A DNA stretch of 64,000 nt from Choristoneura fumiferana (GCF_025370935.1 NC_133494.1:18654927-18718926); one strand, 5' to 3'. Shown: positions 1-9,603, counted from the first letter of the stretch. Translations and numbers: made by a program. The notes: generated from the letters alone by a model not told the origin.

Positions 1-1018
1 AACATACTGATTTTTACTACTTACATTGTTCAATATAATTAAAAAAAATGAAGTTAAACAAAATAACTTGAGATATGAAAAAGTCCATTTAATTTTCATC
101 TAATCTCATGGTCATGCAGATCAGGCGCAAAATTTACTAGCCGATATAATTTGAGCGTTGCCTCCTTTGTCAGAGGAAGAGTAGAGGAGGAGAGAAAAAA
201 GAAAGCACGACGATCCAGTTATTAATTGGACCAAAGGTCAACAGGTAGTTTAGGATTACTAGGTAAGTAGCATAACTTTGTATGCATCCGGATGGTACGG
301 GATCCTCGGTAAAAAAAAAATAAGTTGCCGAATGGAGTGTCACCTTTCGTGGTTAAGACTGGTTCCTAGTTAAAGAATAGAAAATTTAAACATTATCGCC
401 CCTACGGCCAAAAGGTGCCCGCTGCGAATAATACCGCTAACTTTTTACGTTAATTATTCGGTTTTCAAGTAACAAGGGCGTAATTCTATGGGTTGTGGTT
501 GCTTCCCCTTTACGCAGTACTCCCCTGTTGCCCGGCGCGAAAGACCATAACACCAGCGGTCGAAACGCTCCGACCCCCAGATTTCTGGTACCGGTACCCC
601 GAGCGTAACCCCCTGAGAATAGGTACACCGTGTTAACAACGTAGCCCGGACACTCTCCGCTGATTGTGACCCGTGCTGAAGCAAAGCGTGAGGAACTGCT
701 GCTAGGAGTAATGACGATATGCCATGGTTCACAGTCAAAACGGAATAACAATATTTGGGAAAGCAGAAAGCAGGAATGTAGTAATTCGCACATTCAAGGA
801 TTTTACGCAATTTAAATAATAACGGCAGCTCGAATTTACAATTAAAACAGGTAGCAATTTATCATTAAATTATTCGTGCAAAGCCACTAACAAAGGGAAC
901 AAGCAAAGTTTATTCTTAACACATAATACTATGTATTAATTGCACAAACAAATACGTTACGCTGCGCAGAGTAAAACTACCTTATATTTATAATTAAAAC
1001 AATAACCGTTCGTTCCAC
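1..1018. other. Unassigned AT-rich stretch (possible intron of a minus-strand unit)
   Basis: No recognised gene or repeat. A GC-richer block at about 480-720 carries two overlapping 118-residue minus-strand open frames, but neither resembles a family I know. If the minus-strand exon proposed at 1204-1025 is real, this stretch would be the start of its first intron. Confidence 0.4.
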
Positions 1019-1024
1019 ACTTAC

Positions 1025-1204
1025 CGGATTCGGGAATTAGCACTGATTCGAGATTAGGAAAGCACCATCAGGTCCTCACAAAGATTTAACTAAATTAAAT
1101 ACAATTTAAATTAATTATATTGTCACGGAGACGCGACGCGACACACGTCGCCCCCGCTTGATACGAGGGCGAGCGTGCTCCCGCGCTGAGTTCTAACAAA
1201 GAAT
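1025..1204 (-). other. Candidate untranslated first exon
   Basis: Starting at the predicted initiator (1204), the minus strand runs 180 bases to CCG|GTAAGT, a perfect 5' splice donor (GTAAGT at 1024-1019). The exon has only a very short open frame (ATG GTG CTT TCC TAA), so it would be untranslated leader. No acceptor or coding exon could be identified downstream in 1-1018. TATA, initiator and donor in correct order support it; there is no transcript evidence. Confidence 0.35.
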
Positions 1205-1235
1205 GAGACGCTGATCGGCTGTGCCGGCGCTTATA
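1201..1235 (-). promoter_or_regulatory. Candidate core promoter: TATA box plus initiator
   Basis: On the minus strand TATAAGC lies at 1235-1229. A TCATTC initiator, matching the arthropod TCAKTY consensus, lies at 1206-1201. The A of the initiator (1204) is 31 bases downstream of the first T of the TATA box, which is canonical spacing. The surrounding 1120-1265 bases are clearly richer in GC than their neighbours. It is a motif-level prediction only, and it could belong to a host gene or to a repeat. Confidence 0.4.
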
Positions 1236-1337
1236 ATAATCCACCGATCTGAGCGCACCGGATGAACGAACGAATCGAAGTAAATTTATTAGAAAGAAAG
1301 AAAAGACTCCAAAACATGAAACACAAATAACCTAACT

Positions 1338-1668
1338 ATAAAAATTTCATTTTTAAATACAAGTTTTTTTGCTGACTGACTTTTTGTTGACTGTACTTGC
1401 ATTGTCACCAAAACTACAGTTGCATACCAAATTCCAAGTCGATGCTATTTAACCGTTGAAGAGTTCCGCAGCGGAGGCGGTCTTGCTGGACTACCAGGAT
1501 GTCACTACTAGATTATTGTATTGTCACGCAATTCACATAAGTATTCCAAATTTCAAGTCAGTCTGACTGCTGGAAGTTGATCAAATTTAACTTTCAAGAT
1601 TTGACTACAGACAGACAGACAGGCAGACAACGGGACAGGTAAAACTAAATAAAAGCTTGTAAAAAAAG
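1338..1668 (+). repeat. Dispersed repeat family A
   Basis: Shares ordered blocks with 34437-34738: a start near AAATTTCATTTTTAA, 'CAAATTTCAAGTC', 'ACTACCAGGATGT', 'TTATTGTATTGTCACGCA' and an end near 'AAAAGCTTGTAAAA'. Related pieces lie at 2955-3112, 6505-6790 and 29925-30085. This copy has an ACAG microsatellite at about 1604-1630. No coding capacity or terminal repeats were seen. It is probably the remains of a non-autonomous element. Confidence 0.7.
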
Positions 1669-1669
1669 A

Positions 1670-2954
1670 CTGTTACTTTAATGTCAAGTAAGGTAAAATG
1701 AACAACTACGATTTGTATAAATTGTTATCGCTGCCCCAAATTAGGAAAGAAATTAAAAACATTGTAGCGAATTTATGTATGTACTGTATGTTTAAACCTT
1801 AAAATTCGGCTGGATTAAAAAAAAACGGCTACTAATATATTTCAAATTTCTAAAAATGAAACAGTATAAATGCTACATAATAGTTAGTACGTGACTGATA
1901 CATAATGCCTTATATGTACAGCCGGCATACATAATTATCTACATGCATATATCATAAGTTTTCTAACAGTACCTATGTACAGAAATACCTGCATTTTCGA
2001 GTTTGTTGTATGACTGACAATGACAGCTGTTATAGTTTTTTTTTAATTCATAAACAATCTAAGTTTGACTCGATATGATTCTCAAATCGATTGTAATATT
2101 CGAGATTCAAAGATAATATATTATGGAACAATGACTTTTTATTGATTGAAATTACAAATCGACTCTATACTTAGTTTTTTTTACAACATTAGAAAGAAGG
2201 TAATTTTTAATGATCCTGAACAATTCTACAATAATTCATGTTCTTCATATTTTTTTATTGAAACACACTTGAAAATAAGTCACAGCAAAATGTAACAATT
2301 GGCAAGGATATATGATCATTATATTCTTTTCATCACTTAAGCTCTGAAAGTAGGTTGCATTAAATGAAATCCGTGTTTATATCTTTAGGGATGTAAGTAA
2401 ATTTAAAAATCGAATGTTTTTCAATAAAAAGACGCATCAAGATTGTTTACCCTTTTTCTAATGCGAAAAAAAGAAGGTCATGCTTATCGTCTCTGAACAT
2501 ATTTTACTGTCAGAATCTAGGGTAGTTACGAGTACAATGATAATGAAACCAAAATACAATGACTCTTTATTGTACCAATACCTAAAATAGTAGGTAAGCG
2601 ATACAGAAACCGGTACACATAGAGAAAAAATTACAAGGTAAGCAATAGGCGACCTAGTCGCTCAAGAGCGATCTTTTCCAGGCAACCTCAACCAACAACA
2701 ATAGTAGTAGTATTATTAACAATATGACTATTCACCATTTACATAACAAACCTTAAAAAAAATTGCTAGATTGTAATAACTTACTATAGCGTTGCCACAA
2801 ATAAGTGTGTCATGGTACTTCATGGTAGAGCCAGGCCTTTTAGTCAGCGGGCGCTCGCTGAGGCCTAATCGGAGCGGAGCGGACTTAAAATGTGGCATAC
2901 TTATTAGTTATAAGCATTATTATGTACGTCCGGTGACAATACATTACCTCATCT
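1670..2954. other. Unassigned AT-rich stretch
   Basis: AT-rich with no recognised gene or repeat. A GC-richer patch at about 2820-2885 has 'GGGCGCTCGCTGAGGCC', perhaps an old MITE, but no clean inverted ends could be defined. Confidence 0.5.
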
Positions 2955-3112
2955 GCTAGTTAAAATTTTGTGGTCCGGCCAGTATCGTCACCGCAGGACG
3001 GAACTCTTCAACGGTTAATGGTATCGACTTGAAATTGGTACGCAAATGTAGTTGGGTGACAATCCAAGTAGAGTCAACGTAATGTACAGTCAACAAAAAA
3101 GCCCGTATTTTT
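2955..3112 (-). repeat. Family A repeat, partial copy
   Basis: Reverse complement of the middle of family A, including the block equivalent to 'ACCGTTGAAGAGTTCC' and the terminal 'TTTTTTGTTGACTGTAC' end. Truncated on one side. Confidence 0.6.
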
Positions 3113-3132
3113 TTTAACAAACACTTATATAT

Positions 3133-3835
3133 TACTAGCTTTTGCCCGCGACTTCGTCCGCGTGGAATAGTAACTTTGGGAAGTATTTTATTTTATTTAG
3201 GGTACCTTTTCTGCCATAATAGCACATAGAAACTTCTTCGGTTTACTGAAAACTTATTTAATACATTGCTTTATATCTAAACTAATTTTTTTTTTCTTCC
3301 ATTTTTGGTAAAACATAAATATTTTGCGGGTAGCCACATTTTAGCAATACTACGTGTACTCTACCCTGCCAACACAAAAGGACTAATTCTTCGTAGTAAG
3401 CTCTGTGGTCTTGACATCTTACGTCCTTTATTGTAAGTTAGGAGGGTAGGATTATAATTAAGAAGGCATTCTTACTAAGCATAGCTACACATATTTCCGA
3501 TAAATATACTTATAGTCAATTTGTTTGGAATTCCTTACGAACTTTCATCCCCATATTTTCAAGTATGAAAATTAAAGAAAAAAATGTTTTTTAAGTTCTT
3601 CTTTTTTACTTCTAAGTTAACGCAATCAAAAGCTGCAGTCATTTAAAAGGTGTTTCCATACAAATCACCTAAACCGAAAAAGTTATAGGGTACTTCCGGC
3701 TGTCCTAGAACTTCAAATTTGTATAAAGGTAGCTCTTATAGCAAATTTTATTCCCCTTATAGCAAAATAAGTAAGAAAAATCTGAAAATCAAATTCTGAC
3801 TGTCTATGTCAATAGCCATCTAAAATGACCCACAT
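3133..3835 (+). mobile_element. Non-autonomous element with 'GCTTTTGCCCGCG' head (family R)
   Basis: Begins 'ACTAGCTTTTGCCCGCG' followed by 'ACTTCGTCCGCGTGGAAT', the usual head of a very abundant lepidopteran repeat. The matching tail (TTTCGCATTTATAATATTA) is at 5000-5020, so the whole copy probably spans 3133-5020 and includes the 143-bp minisatellite and other insertions. No open frame. Confidence 0.6.
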
Positions 3836-3921
3836 TGTCTACCGTGAATGTGTTTATTTATAAGTATTTTTACTGCTTATGGTGTGCAATAAAGAATAAT
3901 TGTTTGTATTGTATTGTATTG
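3836..3921 (+). mobile_element. LINE 3' end with (ATTGT)n tail
   Basis: 'GTGCAATAAAGAATAATTG' is followed by TTTGTATTGTATTGTATT: a polyadenylation-type AATAAA and then short tandem pentamers. Other non-LTR 3' ends in this window have the same layout with different repeat units (14491, 33892, 55042, 55892). The element is very short, so severely 5'-truncated. Confidence 0.5.
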
Positions 3922-3949
3922 CGTACATTTTGCTTATGAGCTTAGAATA

Positions 3950-4020
3950 GGCTAACACTGGATATTCATAAAATACCTATCACGGAACCCTTGATGCGCG
4001 AGTCCGAGTCGAATTTAACC
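3950..4020 (-). repeat. Family C repeat fragment
   Basis: Contains 'CGGAACCCTTGATGCGCGAG' and 'TCCGAGTCG', the reverse of the 'AGTGCGAGTCGGACTCGCGC' and 'GGGTTCCGT' blocks seen at 45520. Only this end remains. Confidence 0.45.
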
Positions 4021-4084
4021 TTTTTTTTTTTAGTTCTTATCGAATAGGTTTTTTTTAGTTCTTTATCGAATAGGTACCTCTCAC

Positions 4085-4860
4085 AAAGATCATCGATTTA
4101 TCTGTGATAATGACGACGTTCCATATAAATTTTCATCCCCTATTTCATCCCCTCGCAGGTAAATTTTTCAAAAACCCTTGAACGAATATCTATTTTTTTT
4201 TTCAAAGTGCCCAAATGCCAAGTTTCATAATGAACCATTGTTTTATCTTCGACAATGACGATCTTACATATAAAACTTTCATCCCCTGTTTCACCCCACA
4301 CAGGAAGAATTAAAAAAATGCGCGAAAATATATCTATTTATCTCTTATCAAGTGCCCAAATGCCAAGTTTCATAATGAACATTGATTTATCTTCGACAAT
4401 GACGATCTACATATATAAACTTTCATCCCTATTTCACCCCCACACAGGAAGAATTTTAAAAAACGCGCGAACAAATATCTATTTATCTCTTATCACGTGC
4501 CCAAATGCCAAGTTTCATAAAGAAACATCGATTTATCTTCGAAAATGACGATCTTCCATATAAACTTTCATCCCTATTCACTCCCTCACAGAATAATTTA
4601 AAAAAACGCGCGAACAATGTCTATTTACCTCTTAATCACGTGCCGAAATGGCAAGTTTAATAAAGATTCATCGATTTATCTTCGATAATGACGACCTTCC
4701 ATATGAACTTTCATCCCTATTTCATCCCTCACAGGTCGAATTTTTCAAAAAGCTCAAACTCAAAGCTCAACTTATTCTCTATTAAGTGTCTAAATGCCAG
4801 TTTCATGGTTTTATTTTCTACAGCGACGAACTTCCACCATATAAACTTTCACCCCCTATT
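4085..4860 (+). repeat. Diverged minisatellite, unit about 143 bp, 5-6 copies
   Basis: Units recur at about 4090, 4233, 4380, 4526, 4669 and 4808. Each runs from 'CATCGATTTATCTTCGA' through 'TGACGATCTTCCATATAAA', 'CTTTCATCCCTATTTCA', 'CTCACAGG' and 'GTGCCCAAATGCCAAGTTTC'. The array lies between the head (3133) and tail (4861-5020) of a family R element, so it looks like expansion of an internal segment. Open frames here (4255-4548 and others) repeat with the units and are not genes. Confidence 0.8.
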
Positions 4861-5022
4861 TCAACCCCTTTAAGCCTCTTTTTCGCGATAAAAGATAGCC
4901 TATGTTCTTTCCCAAGGTCTATTCTATCTCTGTACCAAATTTCATCCAAATCGGTTCAGCGGTTTTTGCGTGGAAGAAGACAGACAGAAAGAGTTACTTT
5001 CGCATTTATAATATTACTAGCT
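4861..5022 (+). mobile_element. Family R tail segment
   Basis: 'GATAAAAGATAGCCTATGTT', 'TTTCATCCAAATCGGTTCAG', 'CGTGGAAGAAGACAGACAG' and 'TTTCGCATTTATAATATTA' form the standard 3' portion of the family. It closes the copy that starts at 3133 and directly abuts the head of the next copy. Confidence 0.6.
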
Positions 5023-5204
5023 TTTCCCGCGGCTTCGCACGCGCGTAAACTATTTCGGTGTGGTGCTGCATTGAAATTTTCGGGATTTTACAAAATTCCC
5101 CTGGAAATTTCCAATATTTATATCGTGGTCTTCATTGAGGTTGTGTTGTGAATAACTGTACAAAATCAAGACTCTAAACCCAGTGCTGAAGTTTTCAAAA
5201 ATTT
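5018..5204 (+). mobile_element. Second family R head, joined head-to-tail
   Basis: 'ATTACTAGCTTTTCCCGCGG' and 'CTTCGCACGCGCG' begin immediately at the tail of the upstream copy, sharing ATAATATTACTAGC. The following text ('GAAATTTTCGGGATTTTACA') resembles the copy at 62365. The matching tail is at 6366-6472. Confidence 0.6.
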
Positions 5205-5470
5205 TCCCTATCCAAATTCAAATGCAAAATTCAAATTCAAAATATTTATTCAGTCAATAGCCGCAATGGGCACTTTACATCTCATTTTTTAAACTACCAG
5301 CGCTTTTGGAAAGACCATCATTGCCAAGAAGAATGCGCCGCCAAGAAACTTTGGCAGAAATAGTCATTTTTTTCAAATAAAATAATTACAAATAAAATAC
5401 TTAAAAACAACAGTTATACAATTAAAGAAAAAATACAAAATAATAATAATAATAATACGGGATGTATGGG
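5205..5470 (-). mobile_element. Non-LTR (Jockey/CR1-type) 3' end, inserted
   Basis: Reading the minus strand, the sequence ends in a (TTTGAA)n-like tail just after AATAAATATTTT (plus strand 'AAAATTCAAATTCAAAATAT'). A second copy is at 55118-55362, sharing 'CGAAAGACCAT', 'GCCAA', 'AAGAAACTTTGGCAGAAA'-type blocks and 'GATGTATGGGTCCCTTAGTT'. It interrupts the family R element around it. Confidence 0.6.
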
Positions 5471-6365
5471 TCCCTTAGTTAAAAAACTATCCCTGGAATA
5501 TCGGATAGAAAGTAGACTACTTATGTGTTATTCCAGAAGTCCATCTACCTACTTACCAGATTTCATGACTATAAACCCAGCGGTTGTTATTTCGTTGATT
5601 CCAGATTTTATCCCTATCCCGTGGGAATATCGGAATAAAAAGTAGGCTATGTTTTATTCCATAATTTCCAGCTATCTTACATACCAAATTTCAGAGCTCT
5701 AAGCCCAGCGGTTCTTAGTTCAAGATTGTATCCCCCATCCGTGGGATAAAAAGTAGCCTATGTGTTATTTCAAACGTCCAGCTACCTACTTATCAAATTT
5801 CAGAGCTCTAAGCCCAGCGGTTCTTAGTTTCAAGATTGTATCCCCATCCCGTGGGATAAAAAGTAGCCTATGTTTATTTCAAACGTCCAGCTACCTACTT
5901 ATCAAAATTTCAGGCTCTAAGCCCAGCGTTATTAGTTCAAGATTTTATCCCTATTTCCCGTGGGATAAAAAGTAGCATATGTGTTATTTCAAACGTCCAG
6001 CTACCTACTTATCAAATTTCATGACTCTAAGCCCAGCGGTTGATATTTCGAGATTTATCCCTATCCCGTGGGAATATCGGGATAAAAAGTAGCCTATGTT
6101 TATTCCAGATGTTCAGCTATCTACATACCAAATTTCAGGGCTCTAAGCCCAGCGGTTATTAGTTTCAAGATTTTATCCCTATCCCGTGGGATAAAAAGTA
6201 GCATATGTGTTATTTCAAACGTCCAGCTAACCTACTTATCAAATTTCATGACTCTAAGCCCAGCGGTTGATATTTCGAGATTTTATCCCTATCCCGTGGG
6301 AATATCGGGATAAAAAGTAGCCTATGATTTATTCCAGATGTTCAGCTAGCTACATACCAAATTTC
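5470..6365 (+). repeat. Minisatellite, unit about 107-127 bp, 8 copies, inside family R
   Basis: Eight units can be counted from 'AAAAAGTAG' at about 5506, 5639, 5750, 5860, 5967, 6088, 6194 and 6314. Each also has 'CCCTATCCCGTGGG', 'CCAGCTACCTACTTATC', 'AAATTTCA' and 'CTCTAAGCCCAGCGG'. Other family R copies in the window (for example 62938-63155) have one such unit, so this is a local expansion. No genes. Confidence 0.85.
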
Positions 6366-6472
6366 ATCCAAATCCGTACAGCCGTTTCAGCGTGAAAGAG
6401 TAACAAACATACTCACTCACTCACTCACTCACTCACTCACAAACTTTCACATTTATAATATTAGTAGGATAG
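6366..6472 (+). mobile_element. Family R tail with (ACTC)n
   Basis: 'TCCAAATCCGTACAGCCG', 'CGTGAAAGAGTAACAAACAT', an ACTC microsatellite at 6409-6440 and 'TTTCACATTTATAATATTAG' complete the second head-to-tail element. Confidence 0.65.
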
Positions 6473-6504
6473 TATGGACTAGCCTTTATTTAACTAGTCC
6501 GTTA

Positions 6505-6790
6505 AAGAGTATGTGATCCAGATCTAGTGTAGTCGGATTGGCTTGAAATTTGACACACTTACGTAAATCTGATGACAAAACAACAATCTGGTAGTAAAAT
6601 CCTGGTGGTCCAGCCAGGCTCACCTCCGCCGGAGGGAACTCCTCAATGGCTCATAGGACAAATACAAACTTTGCATAATTTATCAATTTCAACGAAAAGG
6701 CGTTTATATGATACATACCAGTTGATGCTGCAGCCAGGGTCGTCTCTTCTTGAGGGAACTCCTCAACGGTTGACAGCGCGCACAGATATA
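6505..6790 (-). repeat. Family A, two partial tandem fragments
   Basis: Minus-strand reading gives 'CAACCGTTGAGGAGTTCC' and then 'AGTAAAATCCTGGTGG'-complement blocks, matching the central part of family A. The block occurs twice (about 6505-6660 and 6700-6790). Confidence 0.5.
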
Positions 6791-7011
6791 AAACTTTTCC
6801 ACAAAAAAGTTTAATAGTATCTACACACTTATAGTTATCATGTAAATTATGTTTTACATTACAGATAGAGTGGGGTGGGGGTCATCCCTGGTTTTGCGGA
6901 CAAACTTTACATCGAATGTCATTTTATCGAAAACGTTTCAAGGAACATTAATTCTCGTAATATCGTTTGGTGTAAATTTGTTTCGTGACCTGTTCATTCC
7001 AATTTTTTTCA

Positions 7012-7200
7012 TCGCAAAAAGAGGGATGTTATAAGTTTGACCGTTATGTGTGTCTGTGTGTCTGTCTGTGGCACCGTAGCTCTTAAACGGGAGGACCGAT
7101 TTGAATACGGTTTTTTTTTATTTAAAGCTGGTTTTTTAGCGATGGTTCTTAGATATGTTTTATCAAAATCGGTTCCGCCGTTTCAAGATCATCAGCTCTT
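7012..7200 (+). repeat. Family B repeat
   Basis: 'CGCAAAAAGAGGGATGTTAT', 'AAGTTTGACCGTTATGTG', 'TGGCACCGTAGCTCTTAAAC' and 'ATCGGTTCCGCCGTTT' follow in the same order as at 51811-52040 and 61631-61866, and reversed at 44098-44305. No coding capacity; non-autonomous. Confidence 0.7.
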
Positions 7201-7239
7201 TTGTTCGCTGCGGTAGGAATCTTAGACGCATAAATTAGT

Positions 7240-7368
7240 ACATTGTGTCTTAAGGGCGGTAAATAAGGAATTACGAACGAGAGTCTATTAGAAGCCCGAA
7301 GTCGAAGACTGAGGGCTTTAATGAGTCGCTGTTCGTAATTCTAGGACCGCCCGTGCGACATACAATGT
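7240..7368. mobile_element. Small inverted-repeat element (MITE)
   Basis: Outer arms start ACATTGT and share GGGCGGT and GAATTACGAAC in mirror orientation. The core has 'AGAAGCCCGAAGTCGAAGAC', also in the larger hairpin at 56292-56577, so the two are related. Confidence 0.6.
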
Positions 7369-7726
7369 TTTTCATCACATTTGCGAGTAAAATTTCATAT
7401 TTGTAAAAGAAAAAAATTAATTGTTCCAAATATTGGCGATACCTTAGGCTGCGCTCTTGGCAGCGTCGTCCTCCCCCTCCCTCAGCATGTGCATGAGCCG
7501 CGTGTGCATGTGGTCCTGCTGCTACCCCATGCGCAGCGCCATCAGTACGGGCACGGACTCATTGACCGACCTTGGGCTTCATGGCAAGTAAATGTGTACA
7601 CGCAATGACTCATTTACCGACCACGGGTTTCATGACAAGCACATTAAGGTCGAGGGTTTTATTTGGGGGGTTGCAACAAAGGTAGCCTGCATGTTTCGAC
7701 GCTGTTTACGAGCAAGTGTGATGAAA
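7369..7726. mobile_element. TIR-flanked block with GC-rich insert
   Basis: Left end TTTTCATCACATTTGCGAG (7369 on) and the reverse complement of the right end (to 7726), TTTTCATCACACTTGCTCG, match at about 20 of 23 positions. The interior contains a GC-rich, coding-like stretch (7444-7566) and a short direct duplication (about 7561-7590 and 7612-7640, 'ACCGACC..GGG.TTCATG'). Superfamily unknown. Confidence 0.45.
7444..7566 (-). pseudogene. GC-rich coding-like fragment, origin unknown
   Basis: In one minus-strand frame the sequence reads ...ESVPVLMALRMG, an in-frame TAG, then QQDHMHTRLMHM and LREGEDDAAKSAA before TAA (7446-7444). The composition (alpha-helical, charged, GC-rich) is unlike the AT-rich surroundings. 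It could be a captured C-terminal gene fragment carried by the TIR block. I do not recognise the protein, and chance is possible. Confidence 0.25.
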
Positions 7727-7814
7727 AGGTATTTACTTTACTTTCAACATATTTGGGACCTAAATTTTAAACACCCATGTATGCTTTATAACTATGCAAG
7801 ATTATGAATCGTCG

Positions 7815-8510
7815 GCCTGATGGTGCAGCCAGGATATCCAGAACGCTAGTAGGTACAATCTTGATAAAACCATAGCAGTTATATCGTGTTTGGAATCGTT
7901 TCGATCAGTATTTGATTCTATATACAATGTAATGGTGGCAACAGGATGAGCTGATGCTGCAGCCAGGATATCCAGCACACTAGTACACTCTAAAAATAAT
8001 AGCACATATGTTGTGTTTGGATTCGTTTTGATCAGTAATTGATTCTACATAAAATGCAATGGTAGCAACACTACAAGCTGATGCTGCAGCAAGGATATTC
8101 AGCACACCAGTATACTCTTGAAAAAATAATAGCACATATGTCGTGTTTGGATTCGTTTTGATCAGTGATTGATTCTACATACAATGCAGTGGTGGCAACA
8201 CGGCAAGCTGATGCTGCAGCAAGGATATTCAGCACACCAGTATACTCTTGAAAAAATAATAGCACATATGTCGTGTTTGGATTCGTTTTGATCAGTATTT
8301 GATTCTACATACAATGCAGTGGTGGCAACACGATGAGCTGATGCTGCAGCCAGGATATCCAGCACACTAGTACACTCTATAAAAAATAATAGCACATATG
8401 TCGTGTTGGATTCGTTTTGATCAGTAATTGATTTTACATACAATGCAGTGGTGGCAACACGACAAGCTGATGCTGCAGCAAGGATATCCAGCACACCAGT
8501 ATAAATCAAA
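7815..8510. repeat. Minisatellite, unit about 130 bp, 5.3 copies
   Basis: The block 'CTGATGCTGCAGCCAGGATA' recurs at 7817, 7951, 8078, 8208, 8338 and 8467 (intervals 134, 127, 130, 130, 129). Units also contain 'AATAATAGCACATATGTCGT' and 'GATTCTACATACAATGCA'. Repetitive open frames on the minus strand (7802-8005, 8071-8265, 8162-8593) are by-products of the array. Confidence 0.9.
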
Positions 8511-8550
8511 AATTTAAAAAAACCCCGACACAAAAAACGCCAGCAAAATA

Positions 8551-9067
8551 AAAAACGTCCGAAAACTAAACGCCGACAAAAAAAAGCCGCCAAAAAGACA
8601 ACTAAAAATTGAAAAATAATTATGTACTACCTAGCTGTTGCCCGTGACTTCATCTGCAAAGAATTCGTTTATCCCTATCCCGCGGGCCTATGCTGATTTC
8701 CCGCAAAATCGGCATAAGTTAATTTAGTATAAGTACCTAGTAATATTTTTTATCTAAGCGTCGTCGGTGTTGGGGGACCGCTAAGGTTAATACGTAAAAA
8801 AATACAACATATGTAACTGTAGTTTCCTGTTCACCTTAGCGGTTCCCCGACACCGACGACGCTTAGATAAAAAAAATATTAGGTACTAGGTACTTATACT
8901 AAATAATTAACTTAGGCTAATTTTGCGGGAAATCAGCATAGTCCCCGTGGGATAGGGATAAACGAATTCTTCGCAGATGAAGTCGCGGGCAACAGCTAGG
9001 TAGTGCATAATTATTTTTTACTTTTTAGTTTTCTTTTTTGGCGGTGTTTTTTTTCGGACGTTTTTTT
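8551..9067. repeat. Long inverted repeat (hairpin), arms about 236 bp, loop 45 bp
   Basis: Left arm 8551-8787 is mirrored by right arm 8833-9067. Paired blocks include 'AAACGTCCG', 'TACCTAGCTGTTGCCCG', 'GAATTCGTTTATCCCTATCC', 'ATCTAAGCGTCGTCGGTGT' and 'ACCGCTAAGGT'. Each arm contains a family R end, so it is probably an inverted duplication of that element. A transcript would fold into a long double strand. Confidence 0.85.
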
Positions 9068-9106
9068 AATTTTTAATTAGAAAATCTTGACACAGTCCGT
9101 TTAAAA

Positions 9107-9590
9107 AAAAAGTACCATGGAACACTTGACACCAATTGATCTAGTCCCAAACTAAGCAAAGCTTGTACTATGGATACTAGGCAACGGATAAATATACTGA
9201 TATAGATCCATACTTATACTTATATAATATTATAAATGCGAAAGTGTGTGTGTTTGTATGTTTCTGTGTATGTTTGTCCGTCTTTCACGTCAAAACGGAG
9301 CGACGAATCGACATGATTTTTGGCATAGAGATAGTTTATGCGATCAGAGAGTGACATAGGTTACTTTTTATTCCGGAAAAATGCCGAGTTCCCGAGGGAA
9401 CAGCGCCCGATAACCGAATTCCACGCGGGCGAAAGCTAGTAAATACATACTTAAATACATATTAAACATCCAAGACCTGAAAACAAACATTCGTATTATT
9501 CATATAAATGACTGCCCCGGCCGGGAATCGAACCCGGGATCTCAAGCTTCCTAGTCAGGTTCTCTAACCACTTGGCCATCTGGTATTTTA
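9107..9590 (-). mobile_element. tRNA-headed SINE (family S2), interrupted
   Basis: The minus strand starts with a tRNA-like head at about 9590 ('ACCAGATGGCCAAGTGGTTA', then a B-box GGTTCGATTCC). It continues through 'TTAATATGTATTTAAGTATG' to the 3' part 'CTAGTCCCAAACTAAGC'-type text. Other copies: 21313-21566, 31541-31792, 41100-41345. It is split by the insertion at 9217-9445. Confidence 0.75.
9217..9445 (-). mobile_element. Family R element inserted in the SINE
   Basis: A complete short family R copy in reverse: tail 'TATAATATTATAAATGCGAA' first, head 'CCACGCGGGCGAAAGCTAGT' last. It is flanked by the direct repeat CATACTTA (9209-9216 and 9446-9453), which the uninterrupted SINE at 21313 has only once, so this is an 8-bp target duplication. 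Confidence 0.7.
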
Positions 9591-9603
9591 ATTGCCATTT
9601 CAT

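Noticed and set aside
437..810. Two overlapping 118-residue minus-strand open frames
   Set aside because: They overlap in different frames, have no recognised domain, and no splice or start context; at most one could be real and neither is convincing.
4085..6365. CRISPR-like regular repeats
   Set aside because: The units are long and directly adjacent with no unique spacers, and the genome is animal; these are minisatellites.
7802..8593. Minus-strand frames with repeated LDILAAAS-type text
   Set aside because: The protein repeat follows the 130-bp minisatellite exactly; it is a by-product of the array.
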